From: Kitasatospora aureofaciens
Lineage (GTDB): Bacteria; Actinomycetota; Actinomycetes; Streptomycetales; Streptomycetaceae
Length of the DNA: 64,000 nt
NCBI GenBank assembly: GCA_000720845.1
Contig: JODU01000019.1
Coordinates: 124,001-188,000 of the forward strand
Direction: 5' to 3'
Shown here: positions 9,127 to 17,580 of the stretch, piece by piece
Layout of the letters: each line of letters begins with the position of its first letter
Position numbering within the stretch: the first letter of the stretch is position 1
The notes under the pieces: model-generated
What the model was told of the DNA's origin: nothing
The model's database searches: none
The model's input: only the letters and a program-made list of their open reading frames with translations
Position numbers and translations under genes: made by a program

Positions 9127-9201
9127 GGCCGTGTGCCCGAGTGGTTGAGGGGCTCGCCTGCAAAGCGAGTTACGCGGGTTCGATCCCCGCCACGGCCTCC
9201 A
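9127..9201 (+). tRNA. tRNA-Cys(GCA), CCA encoded
   Basis: A complete cloverleaf can be folded. The acceptor stem GGCCGTG pairs with CACGGCC, and the anticodon stem CTCGC/GCGAG carries loop CTGCAAA. The T-stem GCGGG/CCCGC carries loop TTCGATC. The anticodon GCA is at 9160-9162, giving cysteine. The discriminator base is T, an identity element for cysteinyl-tRNA synthetase, and CCA is encoded at 9199-9201. The D-stem is only 3 base pairs. The 3' half overlaps the end of the antisense SUKH-type gene. Confidence 0.93.
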
Positions 9202-9862
9202 GCAGCGTCGCGCGGCGCAGCGCCCAGAGGGTGAGGGCGAAGGCGGACACGTCCGCCACCAGGGGGTGGAGGGTGCCGTCGGGCGCCCTCCATATCAGGA
9301 CGGCGCCCGTCGCGCCGTCGACGACCACATGGGCGCCGTCCGCCAGCCGGCCCAGGCGAACCAGGCGCTCCGCGCCGGCCGGGACCGGGCGCCCGGGGTG
9401 ATCCTCGCCGTACTCCGCGTAGTCCGCGTACTCCGCCAGCGTCGGCAGGGGCAGGTCGTCCGCGTCCAGGCGGAAGGGGTGGGCGTCCTCGGGCAGGCCC
9501 GTCTCGCGAAGGAAGCGGCGGGTGGGCTCGTGGGTGAGGGTCCTCGGGAAGTCGACGTCCTCGAAGCGCGTCACCCGGTGACGGCCGAACTCGCGGTCCA
9601 GGAACCGGGTCGGCAGTTCCTGGGAGGCTCCGGGCGCCGTGCGGTGGCTCACCGCCAGGAGCAGGCAGCCCATCAGGGTGGACGTGTTCCACAGGGACGG
9701 GCGCTCGCAGCTTCCCGGGGGCCGCCGGGTGGCGCCGCGTGTCCACGACGGGTCCTCCACCGATGTCGCGAGGCGGACCCGGGTCACCAGCGAGGGGGTC
9801 GGCGTGCGGACGTCCGCCGTGGCGTCCCGCATGGTCGTCGTACCGCCGGTGACCGCGTGCAT
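9170..9862 (-). CDS. SUKH-4-like immunity-type protein, 3' end inside tRNA-Cys
   Basis: This protein of about 230 residues resembles SUKH-4 family proteins, which in polymorphic toxin systems are intracellular immunity proteins. The supporting motifs are the run THEPTRRFLRETGLP and a C-terminal section with VVVDGATGAVL followed by a conserved aromatic/hydrophobic end. No toxin gene is nearby, so it is an orphan by context. I prefer the ATG at 9862. A GTG at 9913 is also in frame, but the intervening codons (CGA, GCA, ACA, CTA, GGA) are unlike Streptomyces coding sequence. The last ten residues (EAVAGIEPA) are read from the complement of the tRNA-Cys 3' half, so the natural C-terminus has been extended or replaced. 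Confidence 0.75.
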   Translation of the reverse strand: MHAVTGGTTTMRDATADVRTPTPSLVTRVRLATSVEDPSWTRGATRRPPGSCERPSLWNTSTLMGCLLLAVSHRTAPGASQELPTRFLDREFGRHRVTRFEDVDFPRTLTHEPTRRFLRETGLPEDAHPFRLDADDLPLPTLAEYADYAEYGEDHPGRPVPAGAERLVRLGRLADGAHVVVDGATGAVLIWRAPDGTLHPLVADVSAFALTLWALRRATLLEAVAGIEPA

Positions 9863-9921
9863 GTATCCCCCGAGCTCTAGGGCCGTCCGTGTGCCGACGG
9901 CTGCCGTTCGCACTCCTTCGG

Positions 9922-9944
9922 AGAATACGCGCCACCACTGACAA
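9922..9944 (-). promoter_or_regulatory. RecA-NDp/PafBC-type DNA-damage promoter motif
   Basis: On the minus strand TTGTCAGTG is followed by 8 bases and TATTCT. This is a full match to the TTGTCRGTG-N8-TAnnnT motif known from mycobacterial PafBC-controlled, RecA-independent DNA-damage promoters. Transcription would start near 9915, giving a leader of about 53 bases to the ATG at 9862 of the SUKH-type gene. Confidence 0.65.
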
Positions 9945-10032
9945 CGCTCCTGCGCACGGACCCCGTTCGCCCCGTAGGACGCGCCCGGCGCCTCCCGCGT
10001 TGCCTCACCCGCGCGAGCGGCGCGAAGTCCGC

Positions 10033-12354
10033 TCAGTGACCGGTGGCCACCGCGGCCTGCGGGCGGATCGGGAGGCGGTTCACCGGGCGTCCCGTGGCCG
10101 CGCGCACGGCGGAGGCGACGGCCGCCGGGGACGCCACCACCGGCGCCGCGCTGACGGCCTTGGCGCCGAAGGGCGCGACCACGTCACGCTCCTCCACGAG
10201 CTTCACGATCCGGATGTCCGGGGCGTCCAGCGCGGTGGGCAGGGCGTAGCCGGTCAGGTCGGGGTGGCGGATCAGACCGCGCGGGGTACGGAGGTTCTCC
10301 GTGAGCGCGATGCCGACGCCCTGCGTGACGCCCGCCTCGATCCGGGCGGTCAGCTGGGCCGGGTTCAGGACCCGGCCGACGTCCTGGGCGACGGCCAGCT
10401 CCACGACCCGTACCGAGCCGATCTCGATGTCCACGTCCACCACCGCGCGGATCGCGCAGAAGGCCATGCCGACGAACGCGTCGCCCTGCCCGGCCTCGTC
10501 CAGCGGCTCGGTCGGGTGCGGGCGGCACTGGGCGGTGGCCCACAGCTCCTTGCCGTCCAGTGCCTCGGCGACCGTCGTCGACAGCACGCCGTCGTACGAG
10601 GTGATCTTGCCGTCGGCGATCTGGAGCAGCTCGGTCGACATCCCGAACTGGTGCGCCAGCGGCTGGAGGAGCTGGGTGCGGACCATCTTGGCCGCCCGCT
10701 CCACCGCACCGCCCGACACCCAGGTGTGCCGGCCCCGGCAGCCCGGTCCGGCGGGGGGCTGGTCGGTGTCGACGGGCGCCACCTGCACCTCGTCGACGCC
10801 GAGGGTGTCCTGCACGATCTGCCGGGCCAGCGTGGTGAAGCCCTGGCCGGTCTCGACGGCCGCGCACAGCACCGTCGCCACGCCGTCCTGGACCTTCACG
10901 GTGGCCGTGGAGACCTCGTCCGCGCCCTCGGCGCCCAGCATGTGCACCATGCCGATGCCGTAGCCGACGCCCCGGCGCACCGCGCCCGGTTCGCCCGCGC
11001 CCTCGGGACCGCCGGGCAGCAGCCACTCGTCCTCGGGCGTGTCCTTGGGCAGGGCCGGGAGGGGGAAGTCGCGGACGGCCTGGAGGAGTTCGGCGACGGG
11101 CGCCGGGCAGGTGACCGTCTGGCCGGTGGGGAGCACGTCGCCGGTGGCCAGGACGTTGCGCAGCCGCACCTCGGCCGGGTCCAGGCCGAGCTTCTTGGCG
11201 ACCTTGTCCATCTGCGCCTCGTACGCGGCGCACACCTGCATGGCGCCCTCGCCGCGCACATGGCCGGAGGGCGGGTTGTTGGTGCGCACGGCCCAGCCCT
11301 CGATGAAGGCGTTCGGCACGACGTAGGGGCCGCAGGCGAAGGCGACCGCCGCGGCGAGGGCGTCGGAGGAGGTGTCCGCGTAGGCGCCCGCGTCGAGCAG
11401 GATCTGCGCCTCGACCTTCACGATCCGGCCCTCGGCGTCCGCGTGGTGGCGGTAGCGCAGCAGGGTGGGGTGACGGTGGGTGTGCCCGAGGAACGACTCC
11501 TCGCGCGTGGCGGTCAGTTTCACCGGGCAGCCGGTCTTCAGCGCGAGCAGGCCGAGCGGCAGCTGGAAGCCCTGGTCCTCGCGGTCGGCGGTGGCGCCCG
11601 GCACCCCGGTGACGACGATCTTCACCTGTTCGGGGGGCAGGCCGTAGCACGCGGCGGCGATGTCGCGGTCGCCGTGCGGGTCGGTGGAGGCCAGGTACAG
11701 CTCCACGCCGCCGTCCGGACGCGGTACGGCCAGACCCGCCTCGGCCCCTATGGGCGCCGGGTCCTGACGGCCGATGCGGTACAGGCCCTCGACGACGATC
11801 TCGCCGGCCGCCTCCGGGTCGCCGTGGCGCAGCGGGATGTGCCGGATCAGGTTGCCGTCGGGGTGCAGCGGCTCGGCCTCGAATGCCTGCTCCGGGTCGG
11901 TGACCGGGTCGAGCACCTCGTACTCGACGATGACGGCGGCGGCGGCCATCCGCGCGGTGTCCGGGTGGTCGGCGGCGACGGCGGCGATGGGCTCGCCGTG
12001 GTGGCGTACGACCTCGCCGGCGAACACCGGGCGGTCGGCGTGGCCACCGCGGCCGTGCAGCGGGGTGCCGGGCACGTCCTCGTGCGTGACGACCGCGCGT
12101 ACGCCGGGCATCTCGCGCGCGTGGCTGGTGTCGATGGACACGATGCGCGCGTGCGGGTGCGGTGAGCGCAGCACGGCCGCCCACAGCAGGCCCTCGGCCC
12201 ACAGGTCGGCGGCGTACGGGAAGGTGCCCTCGGTCTTGGCGCGGGCGTCGGCGGGCGGCAGGGACGCGCCGAGGCCGTGCGGGATCGGCTCGGGGACGGG
12301 GGTCGCCGCCTCGGCGGTTCCCTCGGCCTCCGCAGTCGCGGCGTCGTTGCTCAC
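10033..12354 (-). CDS. Xanthine dehydrogenase-family molybdopterin-binding (large) subunit
   Basis: This 773-residue molybdenum hydroxylase subunit would hydroxylate a heterocycle or aldehyde at a Mo-cofactor site, passing electrons to the Fe-S and FAD subunits encoded just upstream. An aldehyde oxidase/xanthine dehydrogenase a/b hammerhead domain (about residues 30-140) precedes the Mo-binding domains. Visible motifs include ETGQGFTTLARQI and VRGEGAMQ. At the usual catalytic Glu position, the typical KAVGEPP is here KAVSAAP, so the Glu is missing. I chose the GTG at 12354, which overlaps the upstream stop as GTGA. Substrate is unknown, and activity is uncertain because of the missing Glu. 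Confidence 0.9.
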   Translation of the reverse strand: MSNDAATAEAEGTAEAATPVPEPIPHGLGASLPPADARAKTEGTFPYAADLWAEGLLWAAVLRSPHPHARIVSIDTSHAREMPGVRAVVTHEDVPGTPLHGRGGHADRPVFAGEVVRHHGEPIAAVAADHPDTARMAAAAVIVEYEVLDPVTDPEQAFEAEPLHPDGNLIRHIPLRHGDPEAAGEIVVEGLYRIGRQDPAPIGAEAGLAVPRPDGGVELYLASTDPHGDRDIAAACYGLPPEQVKIVVTGVPGATADREDQGFQLPLGLLALKTGCPVKLTATREESFLGHTHRHPTLLRYRHHADAEGRIVKVEAQILLDAGAYADTSSDALAAAVAFACGPYVVPNAFIEGWAVRTNNPPSGHVRGEGAMQVCAAYEAQMDKVAKKLGLDPAEVRLRNVLATGDVLPTGQTVTCPAPVAELLQAVRDFPLPALPKDTPEDEWLLPGGPEGAGEPGAVRRGVGYGIGMVHMLGAEGADEVSTATVKVQDGVATVLCAAVETGQGFTTLARQIVQDTLGVDEVQVAPVDTDQPPAGPGCRGRHTWVSGGAVERAAKMVRTQLLQPLAHQFGMSTELLQIADGKITSYDGVLSTTVAEALDGKELWATAQCRPHPTEPLDEAGQGDAFVGMAFCAIRAVVDVDIEIGSVRVVELAVAQDVGRVLNPAQLTARIEAGVTQGVGIALTENLRTPRGLIRHPDLTGYALPTALDAPDIRIVKLVEERDVVAPFGAKAVSAAPVVASPAAVASAVRAATGRPVNRLPIRPQAAVATGH

Positions 12355-14759
12355 GCGTGGCCTCCGTCCCGGCCGTGGGTGCCGTGGTCTCCGTGGTCGC
12401 CGTAGGGCGGCCGGTCGTGCGGTCCTGTCGGGTCCTGGGCCCCGGGCGGTGGCTGGGACTCGAACGCCGCCGGGTTGACGCCGCCCGCGCCGGGACCGGC
12501 CTGGTGCGGGATGCGGGGCTCCTCGGAGTCGGCGCCGGCCTGCGCGTCGGCGTCCGCGTGCGCCTCGCGTTCGGCGACGACCTCCTGTACGGCGTCCAGG
12601 ACGCCCCGGTAGCCGGAGCAGCGGCACAGGTTGCCGCACAGTGCCTGGCGGGCCTCCAGCTCCGTCGGGGCCGGGTTGCCCTCCAGGAGGTTGTGCACGG
12701 TCATCGCCATGCCGGGCACGCAGAAGCCGCACTGCACGGCGCCGCGCCGGGCGAGCGCGCGCTGCACGTCCGAGGGCCGTCCGTCGGTGGCCAGGCCCTC
12801 GACGGTGCGCACCTCGCTGCCGGCCGCGGTCACGGACGGGACCAGGCAGGAGGCGACGAGCCGTCCGTCGACCTGCACGTTGCAGGCGCCGCACTCGCCC
12901 TGCGAGCAGCCGTCCTTGGCGCCCGCGAGGCCGAGCCGCTCGCGCAGCACGTACAGCAGCGATTCTCCGATCCAGGCGTCGGTGACGGGCCGGTCGGCGC
13001 CGTTGACGCGCAGTACGTAGGAGGCGAGGGGGTGTTCCTCCTGCGGACCCGCGGGGGCCGAGGGCTCCCGGGCGCCGTCGGGGTCGGCTCCGGTGGCGTC
13101 CGCGTCGGGGTCGGCTCCGTCGGGGCCGGTACGCGCGTCGGCCGCGTCCGCCGCCCCGGTCCCGTGTCCGGCCGGACCCGCCGCGTCGGCCACGCCGTCC
13201 TGGGGGCCGCCCGAGGACTCCGGCCGCGGCTCTCCCGCGGGTGCCCGCCCGTGCTCGGGCACGCCCTCCAGGTCGGCGGTCGGCGAGGGGCCCGTCACGA
13301 GGTCTTCAGCGGCCTGGGGACCCGATCCGGCCCTCGCCTCCTCGGCGGGGTCCTGGGAGCGCCCTGCCGGGCTCTCAGGGGCCTCCTCGGCCCCACGGGG
13401 TCCGGCGGTCACGTCGGCCGCCGGTACGGCCGGGTCGGCCCCGGCGGCGGCTTCGGGCTCGGCGGCGTCGCCGGGCGCGTGGGCGTACGGGCCGTCGACG
13501 GGGCGGCGTCGGTCCGGGCCGGCGGCGGGGCCGGGCCCGTGCGCGGATGCGTTCGAGTCCGGCCCGTGCGGACCGGCGGCGGCGTCGGGACCGTGGTCCA
13601 CGCCGCGTTCGGAGCCGTGCCCCCCACTCGCCGTGGAGCCGTAACCGTGCCCGCGCCCGCTCGCGGCGGGGACAGGCCCGTGCCCGGGCATGGCCGAGTC
13701 CGGCCCGTGCGGACCGGCGGCGTCGGGGCCGTGGTCCGCACCGGGTTCGGGGCCGTGCCCGCTCGCGGTGGAGCCGTAACCGTGCCCGCTCGCGGCGAGG
13801 CCGGGCTCGGCCGGGTCCGGGCCGGCGGCGCCGGGACCGTGGCCGTCGACGGCCGGGTCGGACCCGTGGTCCGTCCCGGTGCCGGGCCCGTGCCCGCTCG
13901 CCGGGGAGCCGTATCCGTGCCCGCTCGTGACGGGCCGCTCCGCGTCGGGCGGTGCGGCCGGTGCCGTGGGGGCCTCGCCCCACGGCTGACCGGCGGGCCC
14001 GGCCGGCGGTGTGCCCCGGTCCTCGGCGGGCGGGGGCTGTGCCGCTTCGTCGCCCCACGGCTGCCCGGTGGGCTGCGTCGCCCAGGGTGCGGGAGCGCCG
14101 CCGGGGAGGGTGGCGGGAGCGCCGGTGCCCCACTGCTCGGCCAGGGACGACGTGGTGAACTCGCCCGACTCGTCCGGCAGTTCGCCGTCGGCCACGGGGA
14201 TGGACCACTGCCCGGTCACGTCCTGGCCCGACGCGGGCCGGTCCGCCGCGGCCTCCGTGTCGGCCGGAGACGCCTGCGAGGCCTGCGAGAAGTCCCACTG
14301 GCCGGTGGCGCCGGGCTGGTAGGCGAACCGGTCGTCCTGCCCGGCGGGTACGCCGTAGGGCGCCGCCCCGCCGTACGGGTCCTGCTGGGCGGCGTAGTCG
14401 CCGTACACCTGGTGGGCGGCGGGGTCCTGACCGGTGTCCGGGGTCTGCCACTGGGTGCCGTCCACCGGCGCGGTCGGGGCGGACGGCACCGCCCAGGAGC
14501 CGGTGGCGGCCGGGTCGGTGCCGGCGGTGGTGGCGGGCGCGACCGTGATCTGGGGCGGCACGTACCCGTGTCCGGGCGCGGCGAGCGGGCTCTCGGAGGA
14601 GGCGAGGAGCGCGTCCACGCCGCCCTCGGGGAGCTTCACGAAGGCGGTGGCGCCGTCGTCGTAGTCGCCCTGGGGCAGCGGGTCCCAGCGACTGCCGCCC
14701 GGCGGGGTGCCCTGGCCGTGCTGATCGCCGTGCGGGTCGCCGTGCTGGTCGTCGGTCAC
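12351..14759 (-). CDS. 2Fe-2S subunit of molybdenum hydroxylase with giant disordered N-terminal extension
   Basis: This 802-residue protein carries two [2Fe-2S] domains only at its C-terminus. The plant-type cluster uses Cys618, 623, 626 and 638 (GCSQGECGAC). The second, in the helical domain, uses Cys677, 680, 712 and 714 (CGFC and LCRC). The usual small subunit is about 160-200 residues. Here about 570 residues precede it, rich in Gly, Pro, Ala, Asp, His, Gln and Ser, with no predicted fold and imperfect repeats of the type SGHGYGS/ASGHGP at about residues 280-420. The start GTG at 14759 overlaps the FAD-subunit stop (GTGA). A short tail (about 65 residues) after the Fe-S part is also His/Gly/Pro-rich. 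The extension's role is unknown. Confidence 0.88.
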   Translation of the reverse strand: MTDDQHGDPHGDQHGQGTPPGGSRWDPLPQGDYDDGATAFVKLPEGGVDALLASSESPLAAPGHGYVPPQITVAPATTAGTDPAATGSWAVPSAPTAPVDGTQWQTPDTGQDPAAHQVYGDYAAQQDPYGGAAPYGVPAGQDDRFAYQPGATGQWDFSQASQASPADTEAAADRPASGQDVTGQWSIPVADGELPDESGEFTTSSLAEQWGTGAPATLPGGAPAPWATQPTGQPWGDEAAQPPPAEDRGTPPAGPAGQPWGEAPTAPAAPPDAERPVTSGHGYGSPASGHGPGTGTDHGSDPAVDGHGPGAAGPDPAEPGLAASGHGYGSTASGHGPEPGADHGPDAAGPHGPDSAMPGHGPVPAASGRGHGYGSTASGGHGSERGVDHGPDAAAGPHGPDSNASAHGPGPAAGPDRRRPVDGPYAHAPGDAAEPEAAAGADPAVPAADVTAGPRGAEEAPESPAGRSQDPAEEARAGSGPQAAEDLVTGPSPTADLEGVPEHGRAPAGEPRPESSGGPQDGVADAAGPAGHGTGAADAADARTGPDGADPDADATGADPDGAREPSAPAGPQEEHPLASYVLRVNGADRPVTDAWIGESLLYVLRERLGLAGAKDGCSQGECGACNVQVDGRLVASCLVPSVTAAGSEVRTVEGLATDGRPSDVQRALARRGAVQCGFCVPGMAMTVHNLLEGNPAPTELEARQALCGNLCRCSGYRGVLDAVQEVVAEREAHADADAQAGADSEEPRIPHQAGPGAGGVNPAAFESQPPPGAQDPTGPHDRPPYGDHGDHGTHGRDGGHA

Positions 14760-15649
14760 GACAGCGCCCTCCCCAGTGCTCGTCGGGCCAGCGCGGCGAC
14801 GGTGCGCCGCAAGTGCAGTACGGCGGGCGGAAGCTGCGGCACGGAGCCGTCCTCGTCCGGGGCCGCGTCGGGGATGCAGGCCGCGGCGACGTACTCGCCG
14901 AATCCGTGCAGCGCCTCCGGGACGACGGCGCGGCCGTTGTCCCAGTCGATGAGCGAGGCCACCCACTGCTCGGCCTCCAGGGGCCGCAGCGGCATCGGCG
15001 CGATGGCGCCCACCGCGCACCGCACACCGCGCCGGGCGGGGTCGAGGACCAGCGCCACGGAGGCCGTCGCGCGGCCGGGTCCGGTGCGGCCGGTCGCCTT
15101 CAGGAAGACCTGCGGCGCGTGCAGCAGCGGCACGCGCACGTAGCCGATGAGTTCTCCCGCGCGGAGCATCTCCATGCCCGCCAGCAGGTGCGAGACCGGC
15201 ATCTCCCGGCGGGCCCCGTCCGGACCCGCGATGATCAGCGTCGCCTCCAGGGCGGCCAGCACCGGCAGCGCGTCCCCGGTGGGGGCGGCCGAGGCGATGT
15301 TGCCTCCCAGGGTGCCGGCGTTGCGGATCTGCGGCGGCCCGGCGGCCCGCGCGGCGGCGGCGAGCGCCGGGATCAGCGCGGCGAAGTCGGGGCGGCCCAT
15401 GCGGGCATGGGTGAGGCCCGCGCCGAGCAGCGCGTGCCCGTCCTGGTACTGCCAGCCGCGGATCTCGCTGATCCGGCCGAGGCCCACCAGCGCGGCGGGC
15501 CTGAGCTGGCCGGAGTTGACCGCCGCCATCAGGTCGGTGCCGCCCGCGACCGGAACGGCCGCGGGCATCGCGGTGAGCGCCGCCACGGCCTCGTCCAGTG
15601 TCGTGGGCAGCGTGACGGCCTGCGCCGCCTGCGGTGCGTGCGTGGTCAA
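14756..15649 (-). CDS. FAD-binding subunit of molybdenum hydroxylase
   Basis: This 297-residue medium subunit binds FAD and passes electrons from the Fe-S clusters to the final acceptor (NAD+ or another). It has the VAGGTDLMAAVN and RNAGTLGGNIASAAP loops of the CO dehydrogenase/xanthine dehydrogenase FAD domain. I chose the TTG at 15649 because AAGGGG lies seven bases upstream and the homologous region starts exactly there. A longer frame to 15853 is open but carries poor codons. It is first in the operon FAD, Fe-S, Mo, with GTGA overlaps at each junction. Confidence 0.9.
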   Translation of the reverse strand: MTTHAPQAAQAVTLPTTLDEAVAALTAMPAAVPVAGGTDLMAAVNSGQLRPAALVGLGRISEIRGWQYQDGHALLGAGLTHARMGRPDFAALIPALAAAARAAGPPQIRNAGTLGGNIASAAPTGDALPVLAALEATLIIAGPDGARREMPVSHLLAGMEMLRAGELIGYVRVPLLHAPQVFLKATGRTGPGRATASVALVLDPARRGVRCAVGAIAPMPLRPLEAEQWVASLIDWDNGRAVVPEALHGFGEYVAAACIPDAAPDEDGSVPQLPPAVLHLRRTVAALARRALGRALS

Positions 15650-15821
15650 ACCGACTGCCCCTTCCCGCTGTCCCACCTGGTCCCGCCCATGTGGCCGTAC
15701 GGTACGACCTGACAGGGCGGACGTGGCAACTCTGGCACATCTTCGCAGGGCCCGAACGCAGGGGTCCGCTAGGAGGCATTCGCCCACCTCGTCGGCAAGA
15801 TGGTCCGTTTTCGCACGGGAT

Positions 15822-15836
15822 CTCCGACGATCGGAG
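15822..15836. promoter_or_regulatory. Inverted repeat upstream of molybdenum hydroxylase operon
   Basis: CTCCGA and TCGGAG flank CGA, about 175-190 bases upstream of the FAD-subunit start in the 298-base gap 15650-15947. It is a possible operator of a TetR- or MarR-type regulator, but no regulator gene is adjacent. No clear -35/-10 pair stands out in the gap. Confidence 0.3.
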
Positions 15837-15903
15837 CTACGCGCGATGCGCACGAGTTGCCACTCTTCGGTGACGTTTAGGGGCGTTTCCCTTGCTTACT
15901 CAC

Positions 15904-15959
15904 TTGCTCACTTGCTCACCGGCCCGCTTGCTCACGTGCCCGCCTGCTCACTTGTTCGG
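15904..15959. repeat. Octamer-phased array of TTGCTCAC-like units
   Basis: Seven consecutive 8-base words occur here. Four are TTGCTCAC or one-base variants (at 15904, 15912, 15928 and 15944), alternating with GC-rich octamers (CGGCCCGC, GTGCCCGC). A further variant TTGCTTAC lies at 15892. The array runs into the stop codon and last two codons of the hexosaminidase gene. No protein or hairpin explains it. Confidence 0.7.
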
Positions 15960-17576
15960 CGGTGGCCCCTCCATCGGCCGGCCCAGCACTCCGGGCCGCC
16001 GCTGCCAGGGCCGCGGGCCGGCGGGCGGGCGGTAGGCGACGCCCAGGGCGTCGAGCCGCCGGTAGTGGGTGGCCATCCGCCGCTCGAAGGCGGCGTAGTC
16101 CCGGTCGGCGGGGGCGGGCAGGGCGCTCCAGGCGACCTCGGCGAAGGCGGCGAGCCTCGGGAAGAGCTGGTAGTCCACCCGCTCCTGGTTCTCCGTCACC
16201 TCGGTCCACAGGTTCGCCTGGGTGCCGATCACATGTCCGGACTCCTGCGGGGTCAGTTCCGCCGGAACCGGCTCGAACCGGTAGACGTCCTCCAGGGTGC
16301 GCACGAAGGCGATCGGCACGGGTTCGTCCTCGCCGCCGTCCTCCCGGAAGTTCAGGTACACCTGCTGCTCGGGGCACATCACGACGTCGTGCCCCGCGCG
16401 CGCGGCGGCGATCCCGCCCGCGTAACCGCGCCAGGAGGACACGGCCGCGCCCTTGGCGAGTCCGCCCTCCAGGATCTCGTCCCAGCCGATGAGCCGGCGT
16501 CCGCGTTCGGTGAGCCAGGTGTCGAAGTGCTGGATGAACCAGGCCTGGAGTTCGTCCTCGTCGTCGAGCCCGAGTTCCGCCATCCGCGCCTGCGCCGTGG
16601 CCGAGGCCCGCCACTGGTCCTTGGGACATTCGTCACCGCCGATGTGGACGAACTCCGAGGGGAAAAGCTCCAGCAGTTCCTCGAACACGCCCTCGTAGAA
16701 GCGCAGTGTGTTCTCCGTGGGGGCGAGCACGTTCGGGCAGACGCCCCAGGTGTCCCAGACGGAGAGGGCGCTGGTGTCGATCACATCGGTGTTGCCCAGT
16801 TCCGGATACGCCGCGATGGCGGCCTGCGAGTGCCCGGGTACGTCGATTTCGGGGACGACGGTGATGTGCCGTGCGGCGGCGTAGGCGACGATCTCCCGGA
16901 TGTCCTCCTGGGTGTAGTAACCGCCGTGGGGTTTGTCCTCCCACAGCGGCGAGGCCCGGTGGCCGAATTTCGTGCGCGCCCGCCAGGAGCCGGTCTCGGT
17001 GAGCTTCGGGTGGCGTTTGATCTCGATGCGCCAGCCCTGGTCGTCCGTCAGGTGGAAGTGCAGGACGTTGAGTTTGTGGGCGGCCATCAGGTCCAGATAG
17101 CGCAGGACGCCTTCCTTCGGCATGAAGTGCCGGGAGACGTCCAGCATCAGTCCGCGCCAGCCGAAGCGGGGCGCGTCCTCGATGCGGCCCAGCGGCAGCC
17201 GCCACCGGCGGCCGGGCAGCGGGGCGCGCCGGAAGGCGTCCGGGCCGAGCAGCTGGCGCAGCGTCTGGGCGCCCCAGAAGAGGCCGGCCGGACCGCCGCC
17301 GGTGAGGTGCACGCCCTGCGGCGCGATGTCGAGGCGGTAGCCCTCGTCGGCCAGTTCGCCGTCGAGGGCCAGCCGGATGACGCCCTCGCTCCCCGCCACG
17401 GGCGCCAGCGGCAGACCGGTGGCCGCGCCCAGCGTGGCGCGCAGCCAGCGCTCGGTGTGCCCGGCTCCTTCACCGGCCACCAGAGCGGTGTCCGGGCCGA
17501 GCTCGAAGGAGGCGTCCCGGGCCGCCACCTGACGGGGCCGGGGAATCACGTCGGTCGGGTGCGTCACATCGGTCAC
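15948..17576 (-). CDS. Beta-N-acetylhexosaminidase (GH20)
   Basis: This 542-residue glycoside hydrolase removes terminal N-acetylglucosamine or N-acetylgalactosamine residues. It has an N-terminal GH20b domain (about residues 5-125) and the catalytic barrel with GWRGLMLDVSRHF, HLTDDQGWR and the acid/base pair in HIGGDE (about residues 323-324). There is no signal peptide, so it probably acts in the cytoplasm on an imported oligosaccharide. It is the last gene of the operon binding protein-permease-permease-hexosaminidase, four bases after the upstream stop. That context suggests import and cleavage of an N-acetylhexosamine-containing disaccharide. No DasR-type palindrome was seen upstream. 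Confidence 0.93.
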   Translation of the reverse strand: MTDVTHPTDVIPRPRQVAARDASFELGPDTALVAGEGAGHTERWLRATLGAATGLPLAPVAGSEGVIRLALDGELADEGYRLDIAPQGVHLTGGGPAGLFWGAQTLRQLLGPDAFRRAPLPGRRWRLPLGRIEDAPRFGWRGLMLDVSRHFMPKEGVLRYLDLMAAHKLNVLHFHLTDDQGWRIEIKRHPKLTETGSWRARTKFGHRASPLWEDKPHGGYYTQEDIREIVAYAAARHITVVPEIDVPGHSQAAIAAYPELGNTDVIDTSALSVWDTWGVCPNVLAPTENTLRFYEGVFEELLELFPSEFVHIGGDECPKDQWRASATAQARMAELGLDDEDELQAWFIQHFDTWLTERGRRLIGWDEILEGGLAKGAAVSSWRGYAGGIAAARAGHDVVMCPEQQVYLNFREDGGEDEPVPIAFVRTLEDVYRFEPVPAELTPQESGHVIGTQANLWTEVTENQERVDYQLFPRLAAFAEVAWSALPAPADRDYAAFERRMATHYRRLDALGVAYRPPAGPRPWQRRPGVLGRPMEGPPPNK

Positions 17577-17580
17577 GTCG

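Noticed and set aside
9170..10032. A toxin gene paired with the SUKH-type protein
   Set aside because: Neighbouring genes are a tRNA and a molybdenum hydroxylase operon; no toxin domain is encoded nearby.
9889..12165. Long plus-strand open frame opposite the Mo subunit
   Set aside because: It is the shadow of a high-GC gene on the other strand; its product is compositionally biased and lacks domains.
13240..14750. Separate small genes within the Fe-S subunit's disordered region
   Set aside because: The main frame is continuous with good third-base bias and no better start with a ribosome site; the other frames are shadows.
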